Origin: Bacillota bacterium
GTDB lineage: Bacteria > Bacillota > Clostridia > Acetivibrionales > DTU013
Assembly: GCA_023435925.1 (NCBI GenBank)
Contig: JAEZLF010000097.1
Location: 1 to 12,936 of the forward strand
DNA length: 12,936 nt
Direction of reading: 5' to 3'
Within the stretch, counting starts at the first letter, position 1, and each line of letters begins with the position of its first letter. The notes under the pieces were generated by a model, which made no database searches, was not told where the DNA came from, and saw only the letters and a program-made list of their open reading frames with translations. Shown here piece after piece: positions 1-7,190 of this stretch. Both the position numbers and the translations under genes were made by a program.

Positions 1-4
1 TCAT

Positions 5-36
5 ATAAAAAACCCCGATATCGCATATCGGGGTTT
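5..36 (-). terminator. Rho-independent terminator of the cold-shock gene
   Basis: Positions 10-21 and 25-36 form a perfect 12-bp stem around a 3-base loop, with a GC core at 13-17/29-33. Read on the minus strand, the stem runs into a T-rich tail at 5-12. It lies about 45 bases past the csp stop codon, so it should end that transcript. A second short palindrome (61-77) lies between stop and terminator but has no T run of its own. Confidence 0.85.
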
Positions 37-79
37 CATTTGCTGGCTTAGCTTTATGTTAAAGTCTCAGAGACTTTAA

Positions 80-283
80 TTACATAGCTCTAGATACATT
101 TGCTGCCTGGGGTCCCTTAGCACCCTCAACTACATCAAACTCTACTTCAGCACCTTCTTCGAGGGTCTTAAACCCATCCATAGTTATTGCTGAAAAATGA
201 ACGAAAACATCATTTCCGTTGTCTCTTTCAATAAATCCAAAACCCTTTTCAGCATTAAACCACTTTACTCTTCCTCTTTGCAT
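80..283 (-). CDS. csp: Cold-shock protein (CspA family), 67 aa
   Basis: Single cold-shock domain, the family's usual 65-70 residue length. It carries both RNA-binding motifs: RNP1 KGFGFI at residues 13-18 and RNP2 VFVHF at 26-30, plus the conserved start RGRVKWFN. Proteins of this family bind single-stranded RNA and DNA in the cytoplasm and melt mRNA structure, either as cold-induced or as constitutive RNA chaperones. The frame stays open 29 codons further upstream, but AGGAGG at 293-298 lies 9 bases before the ATG at 283, which fixes the start. The upstream extension has no family similarity and is the 5' leader. The gene is monocistronic, with its own promoter at 351-380 and terminator at 5-36. 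Whether it is cold-induced cannot be told from sequence. Confidence 0.96.
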   Translation of the reverse strand: MQRGRVKWFNAEKGFGFIERDNGNDVFVHFSAITMDGFKTLEEGAEVEFDVVEGAKGPQAANVSRAM

Positions 284-350
284 TACTAAAAACCTCCTGA
301 ATTTAACTTGGGCCTGATCGCACATTATGCTTTTTTTCCAGACCTTTATC

Positions 351-380
351 AGTTTAACACATCCTTTCACAGCTTGTCAA
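351..380 (-). promoter_or_regulatory. Sigma-A promoter of the cold-shock gene
   Basis: On the minus strand there is a consensus -35 TTGACA at 375-380. After 18 bases follows a -10 TAAACT at 351-356, preceded by TGT, an extended -10. Transcription would start near 344, giving a leader of about 60 bases before the ATG. Between this promoter and the methyltransferase stop (about 115 bases) I see only AT-rich sequence and no convincing terminator. Confidence 0.65.
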
Positions 381-494
381 TGATGAAGATTACATAATTC
401 TCCGCATTGTTACCAATGAAAGGTTACCATAAAACCTCGTGATTTTATATTTACCACATATACAAATTTATATTCAAAAAAAAATCAAGTAAAT

Positions 495-1238
495 TTATCC
501 TGCCTTTTTGCATATAAAAAATAGTCTTTCACACTTATCCGATGGCCTTTTGAATGAAAATTCGCCATAGACAGAACACTCCTTAAACCCGGCATCCGCA
601 AGCATTCCTGTCAGTTCCTCCATTTCATATACCCTCTCATTATGGACTTCGTCGAACCTCCTGTAAAGTTCTCCTTCTTTCACAAAAAACGTGAGGTCAA
701 ATTGACACAACTTCCTGGTTTTGTCAAAATAATTCTGCCATATGTACGATACTTGTGTGCCTGTCTCACAGAAAATATTTTTCGACAAAACATTTTCAAA
801 CTTATATGGGGAGTTCACATCAAACACGAATAAGCCACCCGGATTCAGATAGTTGTCTGCGAGCTTAAAAAGGCGCTTTAAATCGTTTTTGTACGTGACA
901 TAATTCACACTATCCATCAAGCAGGTGATTGCATCTACTGTCCCATAAAGTTCAAAATCAGTCATGTCCTGATTCAGAAAAAGTATATCGGCATCTGCAT
1001 CCAGCGCCTTTTGCCTGGCGCAGCTCAGCATTTCCGCTGACAGATCAATACCTATCATGTCGTAACCCCTGCGTGCCATCTCCAGACAAAAGCTGCCGGT
1101 TCCGCATCCCAAATCAGCAATCAGCTTTGCATCCAGCTTCTTTTTTCTGAAGATTTCTGTAACGTAATCCGCCCACTTCCCATAATCGACATCCTTCATG
1201 AGTGCATCATAATAAAATGCAAAATCTCTATAAATCAT
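495..1238 (-). CDS. Class I SAM-dependent methyltransferase, YqeM-like
   Basis: A 247-residue cytoplasmic protein with the Rossmann-fold methyltransferase signature. Motif I DLGCGTG at residues 42-48 binds S-adenosylmethionine. The acidic D65 in GIDLS follows strand 2, and NQDM at about 89-92 matches the adenine-contacting region. NPGG around residue 138 marks the later core. The N-terminus (FAFYYDALMKDVDYGKW) resembles Bacillus YqeM, a methyltransferase whose substrate I cannot name. The open frame continues 18 codons upstream, but the ATG at 1238 has a GAGGTG element about 5 bases before it and fits the family's start, so I chose it. It sits 58 bases after the spore-protein stop and is separated from it by a terminator, so it may have a separate transcript or depend on readthrough; I see no clear promoter of its own. 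The fold is secure; the substrate is unknown. Confidence 0.9.
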   Translation of the reverse strand: MIYRDFAFYYDALMKDVDYGKWADYVTEIFRKKKLDAKLIADLGCGTGSFCLEMARRGYDMIGIDLSAEMLSCARQKALDADADILFLNQDMTDFELYGTVDAITCLMDSVNYVTYKNDLKRLFKLADNYLNPGGLFVFDVNSPYKFENVLSKNIFCETGTQVSYIWQNYFDKTRKLCQFDLTFFVKEGELYRRFDEVHNERVYEMEELTGMLADAGFKECSVYGEFSFKRPSDKCERLFFICKKAG

Positions 1239-1269
1239 ATACACCTCACAAAAACTACTCCGATACCTC

Positions 1270-1295
1270 GAAAAAAGGCTGCTGTTCTGCAACCT
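1270..1295 (-). terminator. Rho-independent terminator after the spore-protein gene
   Basis: On the minus strand, 1289-1295 pairs with 1276-1282 (7 bp including one G-U) around a 6-base loop, followed by a run of T at 1271-1276. It begins 2 bases after the spore-protein stop codon, the usual layout of a monocistronic ssp gene. Confidence 0.75.
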
Positions 1296-1296
1296 T

Positions 1297-1476
1297 TCAT
1301 CTGTTACATTTGTTCCGGTTTACTTCCATGATTGCTTTTTTTCTTTTTGAAACAAGTCCTCCAATTTTCCCGGTCTCCTTTGCAGATAAGCTCTTCCATC
1401 CAAACTTCATGACTTTCTCGGCCAGCCCTAATTCACTGGCTACCTCAAACTTTAACGTATCCTGATTTTTCTCCAT
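1297..1476 (-). CDS. Minor alpha/beta-type small acid-soluble spore protein (SspF-like)
   Basis: A 59-residue protein. It has the two conserved blocks of alpha/beta SASPs: KFEVASELGL near residues 9-18, which contains the germination-protease (GPR) recognition type sequence, and GWKSLSAKETGKIGGLVSKR near 26-45. The GW and the arrangement of the second block recall Bacillus SspF more than the major SspA/SspB. SASPs coat forespore DNA and protect it from UV and heat, then are degraded by GPR at germination. The ATG at 1476 has GAGG at 1485-1488, 8 bases upstream. A GTG directly before it (1477-1479) is in frame but fits the spacing less well. The gene has its own terminator and a sigma-G-like promoter immediately past the ctpA stop, which supports forespore-specific expression. 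The family call is firm; equating it to a named ssp gene is not. Confidence 0.85.
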   Translation of the reverse strand: MEKNQDTLKFEVASELGLAEKVMKFGWKSLSAKETGKIGGLVSKRKKAIMEVNRNKCNR

Positions 1477-1516
1477 CACACATACCTCGCTTTATTATTC
1501 CTTCGTGCTATATAGG

Positions 1517-1545
1517 TATTTTGCGGAGAAATTACTCTTTTATAC
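1517..1545 (-). promoter_or_regulatory. Putative sigma-G (forespore) promoter of the spore-protein gene
   Basis: On the minus strand GTATA (1541-1545) and CAAAATA (1517-1523) are 17 bases apart. They match the Bacillus sigma-G pattern (-35 GHATR, -10 CATWMTA) with a single mismatch. It lies 40-70 bases upstream of the spore-protein ATG and starts 2 bases after the ctpA stop, so it is well placed to give this gene separate sporulation control. Confidence 0.55.
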
Positions 1546-1546
1546 G

Positions 1547-2776
1547 TTATTTGGAAACCATTTTTCCTTTTATCACCTCTATAGCGGACTGAAGCTGTAT
1601 ATCCTTATTCCTCGGTATCTGGGAAACGGGAGTGTTTCTGTACTCATCAGGCACTTCGATCTCTATATCAGGTTTGACCCCTACTCCATGAATACAGACA
1701 CCGGATGGAGTAAAATATCTTGATATCGTAACCTTTATTCCTGATCCATCTTCCAAGAGTCTGAGTTCTTGTACCAGCCCTTTTCCAAAGGTCTTCGTAC
1801 CTACAAGAGTACCTGCAGCGTGATCCTTTACCGCTCCTGCAAGTATCTCAGAAGCGCTGGCGCTGTTCCCATTGGTAAGAATGGCCAGAGGAAGGTTCAA
1901 TCCCGCCTTGTTCGACATCTTTACCTGTTTGGTACCGGCTCTGTCTTCTGTATAAACAATCGTACCTTCCGGAAGAAGTCTGTCAGCTATTTCTACCACC
2001 TGCTCATAGGAACCGCCGGGATTGTCTCTTAAATCGATAATAAGCCCCTTGATATTTTTCTTCAGCATTTTATCCAAATCACTCTTAAAGTACTTTGCGA
2101 TCTCACTGTCAAACATAACGAGCTTTATATACCCGATATTCCCATCCATGATTTCACTTTTAATATTGGATGTCTTTATTCTTTTTCTGGTAACATCAAA
2201 CTGTAAATATTTATCCTCATCAGGCCTGTAAACAGTGATTTTTACCTTGGTGTTTTCTGTACCCTTGATCATACTTATAATCATATTTTCATCCCGGATT
2301 GCCGTAACATCCGTATCATCAACCTTTACAATCTTGTCGCCTTTTTTCATTCCAGCCTGCTGGGCAGGGGAATCCTCAAAGGGCTCAATGACGGTCAGAA
2401 GTCCGTTGTTATCCGTATTCACACTGACGCCAATGCCAACATAGCTGCCCTCTGATTTTTCCATGAACGATTTCATCTGATCCTTGTTAAAGTAGACCGT
2501 GTAAGGATCTTTCAGAGATTCCGCAAGCCCGCTTACTGCGCCCTCCAGAAGTGCATTCTCATCTACTTGCTGATAATAATCTTCCTTGAGGATATTGCGT
2601 ACTTGATTAAACTTATTCACGTTATTATAACTAACTGACTCAGGATCAAAACTGATTACATATCTGTTTCGATTCATGTCAGCCAAGAAAAACACGGCCG
2701 TGGTTGCACAAATTGCAAGTATGACTGCTGCAGCCACGATAACAGCCATCTGACGTAATGAGAATTTTCTATCCAT
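1547..2776 (-). CDS. ctpA: S41 carboxyl-terminal processing peptidase with PDZ domain
   Basis: A 409-residue membrane-anchored serine protease of the CtpA/CtpB family. Residues 9-33 form one hydrophobic N-terminal segment, so the bulk should be outside the membrane. An N-terminal helical region spans about 50-105. A PDZ domain at about 110-198 (YVGIGV, SPAQQAGMKKGD) recognises substrate C-termini. The protease core follows at about 205-370. The expected catalytic set is present: Ser307 in NSASASE, Lys332 in FGKG and Gln336 four residues on, with the 25-residue Ser-Lys spacing of the family. The ATG has AGGAG 8 bases upstream. It follows the M23 hydrolase gene in the same direction, but a strong terminator lies between, so it is probably its own unit; its promoter in 2777-2896 is not obvious. 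In Bacillus, CtpB cleaves the sporulation checkpoint protein SpoIVFA. With an ssp gene downstream and cell-wall genes upstream, either a sporulation or an envelope role is possible. Confidence 0.94.
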   Translation of the reverse strand: MDRKFSLRQMAVIVAAAVILAICATTAVFFLADMNRNRYVISFDPESVSYNNVNKFNQVRNILKEDYYQQVDENALLEGAVSGLAESLKDPYTVYFNKDQMKSFMEKSEGSYVGIGVSVNTDNNGLLTVIEPFEDSPAQQAGMKKGDKIVKVDDTDVTAIRDENMIISMIKGTENTKVKITVYRPDEDKYLQFDVTRKRIKTSNIKSEIMDGNIGYIKLVMFDSEIAKYFKSDLDKMLKKNIKGLIIDLRDNPGGSYEQVVEIADRLLPEGTIVYTEDRAGTKQVKMSNKAGLNLPLAILTNGNSASASEILAGAVKDHAAGTLVGTKTFGKGLVQELRLLEDGSGIKVTISRYFTPSGVCIHGVGVKPDIEIEVPDEYRNTPVSQIPRNKDIQLQSAIEVIKGKMVSK

Positions 2777-2896
2777 CTGGCACGCTCCTGCTAAGGATCG
2801 GCTAAAATATTTGTTCCGGTTACCCGTAAAAGATTATCGGAAGACATATTTTGACGACTCCTAAATACTGATTGATATATCTTATGCGACCTCTAA

Positions 2897-2927
2897 AACA
2901 AATAAACCCGGTTTTTTTACCGGGCTT
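2897..2927 (-). terminator. Rho-independent terminator of the ftsEX-hydrolase unit
   Basis: On the minus strand 2919-2927 pairs with 2904-2912 (9 bp, one G-U, core CCCGG/CCGGG) around a loop of six A, followed by the T-rich TTTATTTG. It lies about 40 bases past the M23 gene stop and separates it from ctpA. Confidence 0.85.
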
Positions 2928-2966
2928 GCTTTGCTGCCTAAATTGCAGAAATCATCTTATGCGGAA

Positions 2967-4103
2967 TTAGTTTTTCAAATACTTTGACAAAGGATTTACC
3001 GGCACACCATTTTCTCTGACCTCAAAATGGAGGTGGTTTCCTGTAGACAGCCCTGTGCTTCCAACCTTTGCAATAGTCTGTCCCGCCTTGACCTCATCGC
3101 CGACCTTCACCAAGAGGCTGTTTGCATGAGCATACAATGTAGTGATTCCGCCGCCGTGATCAATAACGACCATTCGTCCGTATCCGCCGCTTTTATCGTA
3201 CTGTGCCATAATGACAGTACCCTTATTGGCTGCTACAATGGAGCTGTTTTTGCTTGCACCAATATCAATGCCCGTATGCATTTTAACCTTCCTTAGTATG
3301 GGATGCTTCCTGTTACCAAAGCTGGAGGTAATGTTGTCCGAGCTGGGACAAGGCCATGTCATCGTGCCACCCGCATATTTTTTCTTGGATACGGACAGCT
3401 TTTTGATTACATCGTTCAACTCTTTTGACTTTGCAATCTGATTATCAATATCCTTTTCAAGCTGCTTCAGCGCTGCCTGGCTCCTGCTGATATCGCTTTC
3501 AAGCTCTGCCCTGGAGGCCTTTAACGACGTAATCCTCTGCTGCTTTTCGCTGGCCTTTTGCTCCAAAGCCGCCTTAGCCTGCTCCTGGAGACCTTTCTTA
3601 TACTCAACGTCCAGCCTGGCCTCTTCGAGGGTATCAATCAATCTGCTGTCTTCCTTTGAAATGATGGCCATATAGTGCAAACGCTCATAAAATTCTACCA
3701 GACTTTCAGATTCTAAAAGTGTATCAAGCTTGGTGGCACTGGAATTCTGATACATAATCTTGAGCCTTGTCTTAAACAATTCCCGTTGTTCGTTATAGTT
3801 TGAAATGGCTTCTTCCAGTGCGGCCTCAGTCTGCCTGAGATTTTCTTCCGCTTCACTAATCTGAGTGAGCAGCTCGTTGTACGCATTGCTTTCAGCAGCC
3901 TGCGCAGCAGCGACCTTTTTCTTTTGCTGCTCTAGCTTTGCTTTTTCCTCCAGTGCTTTCTTTTTGTCCGCCTGCAATTTACTGATTCGACTATCAACGG
4001 ATGACTTCTCATTCTTCGCCGTTTTCAGATCAATAGCCATAGCCGGTGCTATTGATACCGTCATAAGTGCAACAAGAAGTGCTGCTATTGCGAATCTTTT
4101 CAC
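2967..4103 (-). CDS. Secreted coiled-coil M23 (LytM-type) murein endopeptidase
   Basis: A 378-residue peptidoglycan hydrolase of the EnvC/CwlO/PcsB architecture. Residues 1-23 are a signal peptide ending AMA. Long charged coiled-coil helices span about 27-125 and 148-240, joined by the family's 'LKIMYQ...LVEFYERLHYM' segment at about 115-150. An M23 domain covers about 250-378. Its zinc and catalytic residues are all visible: H276 and D280 in MHTGID, H326 in YAHAN, and H357/H359 in NHLHFE. It should therefore be an active cross-bridge endopeptidase, unlike E. coli EnvC, which has lost these ligands. The start is GTG at 4103, chosen because TGGAGG lies 9 bases upstream and the signal peptide begins there; an earlier in-frame TTG at 4160 has no such site. 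It lies 85 bases after ftsX with no terminator between, so it is the likely hydrolase partner gated by FtsEX. Confidence 0.93.
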   Translation of the reverse strand: MKRFAIAALLVALMTVSIAPAMAIDLKTAKNEKSSVDSRISKLQADKKKALEEKAKLEQQKKKVAAAQAAESNAYNELLTQISEAEENLRQTEAALEEAISNYNEQRELFKTRLKIMYQNSSATKLDTLLESESLVEFYERLHYMAIISKEDSRLIDTLEEARLDVEYKKGLQEQAKAALEQKASEKQQRITSLKASRAELESDISRSQAALKQLEKDIDNQIAKSKELNDVIKKLSVSKKKYAGGTMTWPCPSSDNITSSFGNRKHPILRKVKMHTGIDIGASKNSSIVAANKGTVIMAQYDKSGGYGRMVVIDHGGGITTLYAHANSLLVKVGDEVKAGQTIAKVGSTGLSTGNHLHFEVRENGVPVNPLSKYLKN

Positions 4104-4188
4104 TGAACCAAACCTCCATATATGTAGTATCAGTCTATCAAATGTGGATATTCCCGGCAATGAGCATTACAGGAATGTCCCTTGCCTT

Positions 4189-5088
4189 TTACACCCGCAG
4201 ATATTTACGGATTGAAAAAAAGCTTCCAATTGCTCCAACTACAGTACCTATGGCTAAAAACGGTACAACAAGCTGAATCCAAATATCCTCAAGCCTTATC
4301 ATTTTTATCATCCCAGTGTCCAGGGACAGCAATTCCTGAGCGAACTTCTCTTCTATAGCATTATATCCATAAATCGACAGTGCAAATGCCAATACAGCAC
4401 CCGTTATGCCAATTATAACACCTTCTACCACAAAAGGCCAGCGTATAAACCAATCCGTTGCACCAATATATTTCATAATATTGATTTCCTTGCGTCTGGC
4501 AAACACGGTCAGCTTTATCGTGTTGGCAATAATAAACACGGATACAACTAAAAGTATGGCCATCATCAGACTGCACAAAAACTTAACCCAGTAGGACACC
4601 CTTGATATTATTTCAATCGCATCCTTTGAATAGCTTACCTTCTCAATACCACTTGTCGTTTCAAGGGCTTTGACTACTTCTGCGCTATGAGCGGTATCAC
4701 TTAATTTTATGATAAAGGACACCGGAAATATACTTGCATCATAGCCTTCCAGTGCTGCCGCATCCTTACCGAGCTTCTCCTCCATCTTTTTGAGTGCCTG
4801 TTCCTTTGTCACTTTTTCATAGTGGGCGATTTTATCATTATTTTTAATGCTTTTTTCTACTGCCTGAATCTGAGTATTATCCAGAACAGGATAACAAAAT
4901 GCCTCAAGCTGCGGTTGTTCCTTTAATACACTGATATTCGCTTCAAGATTGAATGCAAGCATCAGGAAAAACCCAAAAATGATAAGTGTAGCCACTACAA
5001 CTACAACGGATGCCAGCGACATCAGCTTGTTCCTATATGAATTAACCGCACCTTCTTTAACAATATGCTTGATTGTTCTTATCTTCAT
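4189..5088 (-). CDS. ftsX: Cell-division ABC permease FtsX
   Basis: A 299-residue membrane protein with the four-helix FtsX layout: TM1 at about 23-46, a large extracellular loop at about 47-165, TM2 at about 168-190, then TM3 at about 218-242 and TM4 at about 270-292. Between TM2 and TM3 lies the conserved cytoplasmic stretch with RRKEINIMKYIGAT (198-211), typical of the FtsX/MacB permease fold. FtsX does not transport; it passes ATP-driven movement by FtsE to a periplasmic or extracellular hydrolase bound to its outer loop. The gene overlaps ftsE by 32 bases, pointing to translational coupling. AAAGGA lies about 10 bases before the ATG. The M23 hydrolase gene follows on the same strand. Family and role are secure; the exact partner is inferred from the neighbourhood. 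Confidence 0.96.
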   Translation of the reverse strand: MKIRTIKHIVKEGAVNSYRNKLMSLASVVVVVATLIIFGFFLMLAFNLEANISVLKEQPQLEAFCYPVLDNTQIQAVEKSIKNNDKIAHYEKVTKEQALKKMEEKLGKDAAALEGYDASIFPVSFIIKLSDTAHSAEVVKALETTSGIEKVSYSKDAIEIISRVSYWVKFLCSLMMAILLVVSVFIIANTIKLTVFARRKEINIMKYIGATDWFIRWPFVVEGVIIGITGAVLAFALSIYGYNAIEEKFAQELLSLDTGMIKMIRLEDIWIQLVVPFLAIGTVVGAIGSFFSIRKYLRV

Positions 5089-5764
5089 CCTTGTATAGTC
5101 CTTTCTCCTGATCCCTTACAATCAAACCCTTGCTGATGGATACCACACGCTTTTTCATTTCGTCCACAATAGACTTTTCATGGGTGGCCACTATAACCGT
5201 TGTGCCCCTGTTATTAACCTCACTAAGAAGCTTCATAATATCCCAGGAGGTCTCAGGGTCTAGGTTTCCGCTGGGTTCATCCGCAATCAAAAGAGCCGGG
5301 TTGTTGACTAATGCTCTGGCCAAAGCCACTCTCTGCTGTTCGCCTCCTGAGAGCTGATTCGGCATTACGTTCGCTTTTCTGCTCAAGCCGACGAGTGCAA
5401 GAGCCATAGGTACCTGCCTTCTTATTTCTTTTGGCAGCGCTTCCGTTATATGCATTGCAAACGCAATATTTTCATAAACCGTCTTATTGGGCAGCAGTCT
5501 GAAATCCTGGAATACAACCCCTAGTCCTCTTCTCAGATAAGGTATCTCTTTTCTCTGCATCGCAGATACCTCGTATCCGTTGACGAAAACGTCGCCTTCC
5601 GATACATCCTCTTCCTTTAGTAAGAGCTTTATAAGTGTTGACTTTCCTGAACCGCTGGGCCCGACAAGAAAAACAAAGTCGCCTTTATCTATTTTTAAAT
5701 TAACATCCCTGAGGGCTATTGTCCCGTTGGGGTATGTTTTTGATACATTCTTGAGTTCGACCAC
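5057..5764 (-). CDS. ftsE: Cell-division ABC ATPase FtsE
   Basis: A 235-residue ABC ATPase. It has Walker A GPSGSGKST (residues 35-43), Q-loop Q86 in VVFQD, signature LSGGE (138-142), Walker B LLIADEP (158-164) with the catalytic Glu, and the switch His at 195 (VATHE). The N-terminus (VELKNVSKTYPNG) is the usual start of FtsE. I chose GTG at 5764. An ATG 11 codons upstream keeps the frame open but has no ribosome binding site and exceeds the family's length (about 228-235). The GTG itself has only a modest GGGAAG before it. FtsE binds the cytoplasmic face of FtsX and hydrolyses ATP to activate wall hydrolysis. It lies 114 bases past the CdaR-like gene with neither a clear terminator nor a clear promoter between, so partial readthrough from that gene is possible. 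Confidence 0.96.
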   Translation of the reverse strand: MVELKNVSKTYPNGTIALRDVNLKIDKGDFVFLVGPSGSGKSTLIKLLLKEEDVSEGDVFVNGYEVSAMQRKEIPYLRRGLGVVFQDFRLLPNKTVYENIAFAMHITEALPKEIRRQVPMALALVGLSRKANVMPNQLSGGEQQRVALARALVNNPALLIADEPSGNLDPETSWDIMKLLSEVNNRGTTVIVATHEKSIVDEMKKRVVSISKGLIVRDQEKGLYKDEDKNNQAYC

Positions 5765-5878
5765 AAAAACACTTCCCGCCTTATATAATAATATCATTTT
5801 CTACATAAATGCCTAAAATTCCTGCTAATATTTGTGGCAAATTTAATTTTATGTTAAGCTAACCTCGCCGGAGCCTTC

Positions 5879-6955
5879 TTATGGTTTCTCCGATCTGTCA
5901 AGATACTTCTTTACAAGCATCGAAACCTTGAACGTAATCGCATCATCAAAGTTCCGAAGATCCAACCCCGTTATTTTTTGTATTTTATCCAGTCTGTACA
6001 CAAGCGTATTTCTGTGAACATACAGCTGTCTGGAAGTCTCGCTGACATTCAGATTATTCTCAAAAAATTTCTGTATGGTAAAGATGGTTTCCTGGTCCAA
6101 TGATTCAAAAGAACCTGCTCTGAAAACCTCCTTCAGAAATAATTTGCATAGAGTAGTGGGCAGCTGGTATATCAGCCTCCCGATCCCAAGATTATTGTAG
6201 TCAATGATTGCTTTATCATTTTCAAATATACTTCCAATCTTCAATGCGGTCTGAGCTTCTTTAAATGAACGGCCGATATCTCTGACATTATCGGCTATCG
6301 AGCCAATCCCGATTTGCGCTTTGACCATCAGCTCGGTATTGAGAGTATCTATGATCGCTTTTGCGGTTTTATCAATCTCTTTCACATCGTCAGGCGCTTT
6401 AAGCTCCTTAATCAGAACCGTGCTTTCTTCATCCAGTGCTATCACGGTGTCCTTTGCCTTATTGGGAAAAAGGCTCTGAATAACCTCATGAGACTGAATA
6501 TCCTTTTCCTTGTCGGTCTTTATCAAAAAAACCAGTCTGACTACATTAAAAGGTATATGAAGTTCCTTGGCCTTTAGCGGTATATCACCGGGAAGGATAT
6601 TATCCGTAATAATACTTTTGAAGAAGTTACCTTTGTCAAACTTCTCCTCATAGTAATTCCTCACATTTGCGACATTGACTGCAATCAATGAAAGAAATGT
6701 CTTACTGTGCCCGCCCTCCAGATTTATAAATACAATAAACTCCAGCTTATTTTTAATATAAACCTTCTGGAAGGCCTGTCCGTCTATTTCACACACCATA
6801 TTCCGCTCATTGACAACAGCAGGTGCAGCCGGGTGAATTCCCCCGGTCTTAGACTCCTTTGAACAACCAAGTATAAGGCCGGTCTCATCCATGATGCCAA
6901 ACTCGCTATCGACGGCCTCCCGTATCTGGTTGACAAGGTTTTGAAAAAGCTTCAC
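5879..6955 (-). CDS. CdaR/PucR-type helix-turn-helix regulator
   Basis: A 358-residue cytoplasmic regulator built like the CdaR (sugar diacid) family. An N-terminal ligand-sensing region (about 1-110) opens with LFQNLVNQIREAV and GIMDETGLILGCS, the usual diacid-recognition beginning. A GGDEF-like middle domain (about 120-250) contains the GIGS and SFKEAQTAL elements. A C-terminal PucR-type HTH (about 292-350) contains VSETSRQLYVHRNTLVYRLDKI. In this family the C-terminal HTH binds DNA and the N-terminal domain senses a small molecule; the ligand here is unknown. The start is GTG at 6955, because AGGAGG (6963-6968) is 7 bases away from it but only 1 base from the ATG at 6961. The regulator follows the sugar-ABC ATPase gene, with a terminator and its own promoter between. 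A role in carbohydrate uptake is a context-based guess. Confidence 0.88.
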   Translation of the reverse strand: MKLFQNLVNQIREAVDSEFGIMDETGLILGCSKESKTGGIHPAAPAVVNERNMVCEIDGQAFQKVYIKNKLEFIVFINLEGGHSKTFLSLIAVNVANVRNYYEEKFDKGNFFKSIITDNILPGDIPLKAKELHIPFNVVRLVFLIKTDKEKDIQSHEVIQSLFPNKAKDTVIALDEESTVLIKELKAPDDVKEIDKTAKAIIDTLNTELMVKAQIGIGSIADNVRDIGRSFKEAQTALKIGSIFENDKAIIDYNNLGIGRLIYQLPTTLCKLFLKEVFRAGSFESLDQETIFTIQKFFENNLNVSETSRQLYVHRNTLVYRLDKIQKITGLDLRNFDDAITFKVSMLVKKYLDRSEKP

Positions 6956-7079
6956 ATGCATTCCTCCTGCCAGTGTTAAGATACTTCCTTGGTTTTGTAG
7001 TCTGCATACCCCACATTTCGATGTTACAGACCACTATTTCGTGAAGTAAAACAACTGGTAATATAAAACTATGAAAATA

Positions 7080-7108
7080 ATTATACTATAAACAGATAAA
7101 AAAAGAAA
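7080..7108 (-). promoter_or_regulatory. Promoter of the CdaR-like regulator, with a dyad at the -35
   Basis: On the minus strand there is a perfect -10 TATAAT at 7080-7085. At 17 bases the -35 is the poor TTTCTT (7103-7108), which suggests a need for an activator. The inverted repeat AAACG (7106-7110) / CGTTT (7117-7121), 6 bases apart, sits on and just beyond this weak -35 and could be a regulator site. The expected start is near 7073, leaving a leader of about 115 bases. Confidence refers mainly to the -10. Confidence 0.45.
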
Positions 7109-7140
7109 CGGTACAACGTTTTTTTACATCGGACGCACGG

Positions 7141-7177
7141 TAAAATAAAAAGAGGAAGATGTTAACCTTCCTCTTTT
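7141..7177 (-). terminator. Rho-independent terminator of ugpC
   Basis: An 11-bp perfect stem (7167-7177 with 7148-7158 on the minus strand) with an 8-base loop is followed by a T-rich tail (7141-7151). It lies 14 bases past the ugpC stop and separates that gene from the CdaR-like regulator. Confidence 0.88.
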
Positions 7178-7190
7178 ATATCAGCTTTTA

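Noticed and set aside
61..77. Palindrome after the csp stop as a second terminator
   Set aside because: It pairs well but has no T run on the minus strand; the true terminator is at 5-36.
284..370. 29-codon N-terminal extension of the cold-shock protein
   Set aside because: AGGAGG lies between it and the family's normal start, and the promoter -10 falls within it, so it is the untranslated leader.
4104..4160. Upstream TTG start for the M23 hydrolase
   Set aside because: The signal peptide and TGGAGG site fit the GTG at 4103; the extension would bury the signal peptide.
7111..7116. TTGTAC as the -35 of the CdaR-like gene promoter
   Set aside because: It lies about 25 bases from the TATAAT, too far for sigma-A.
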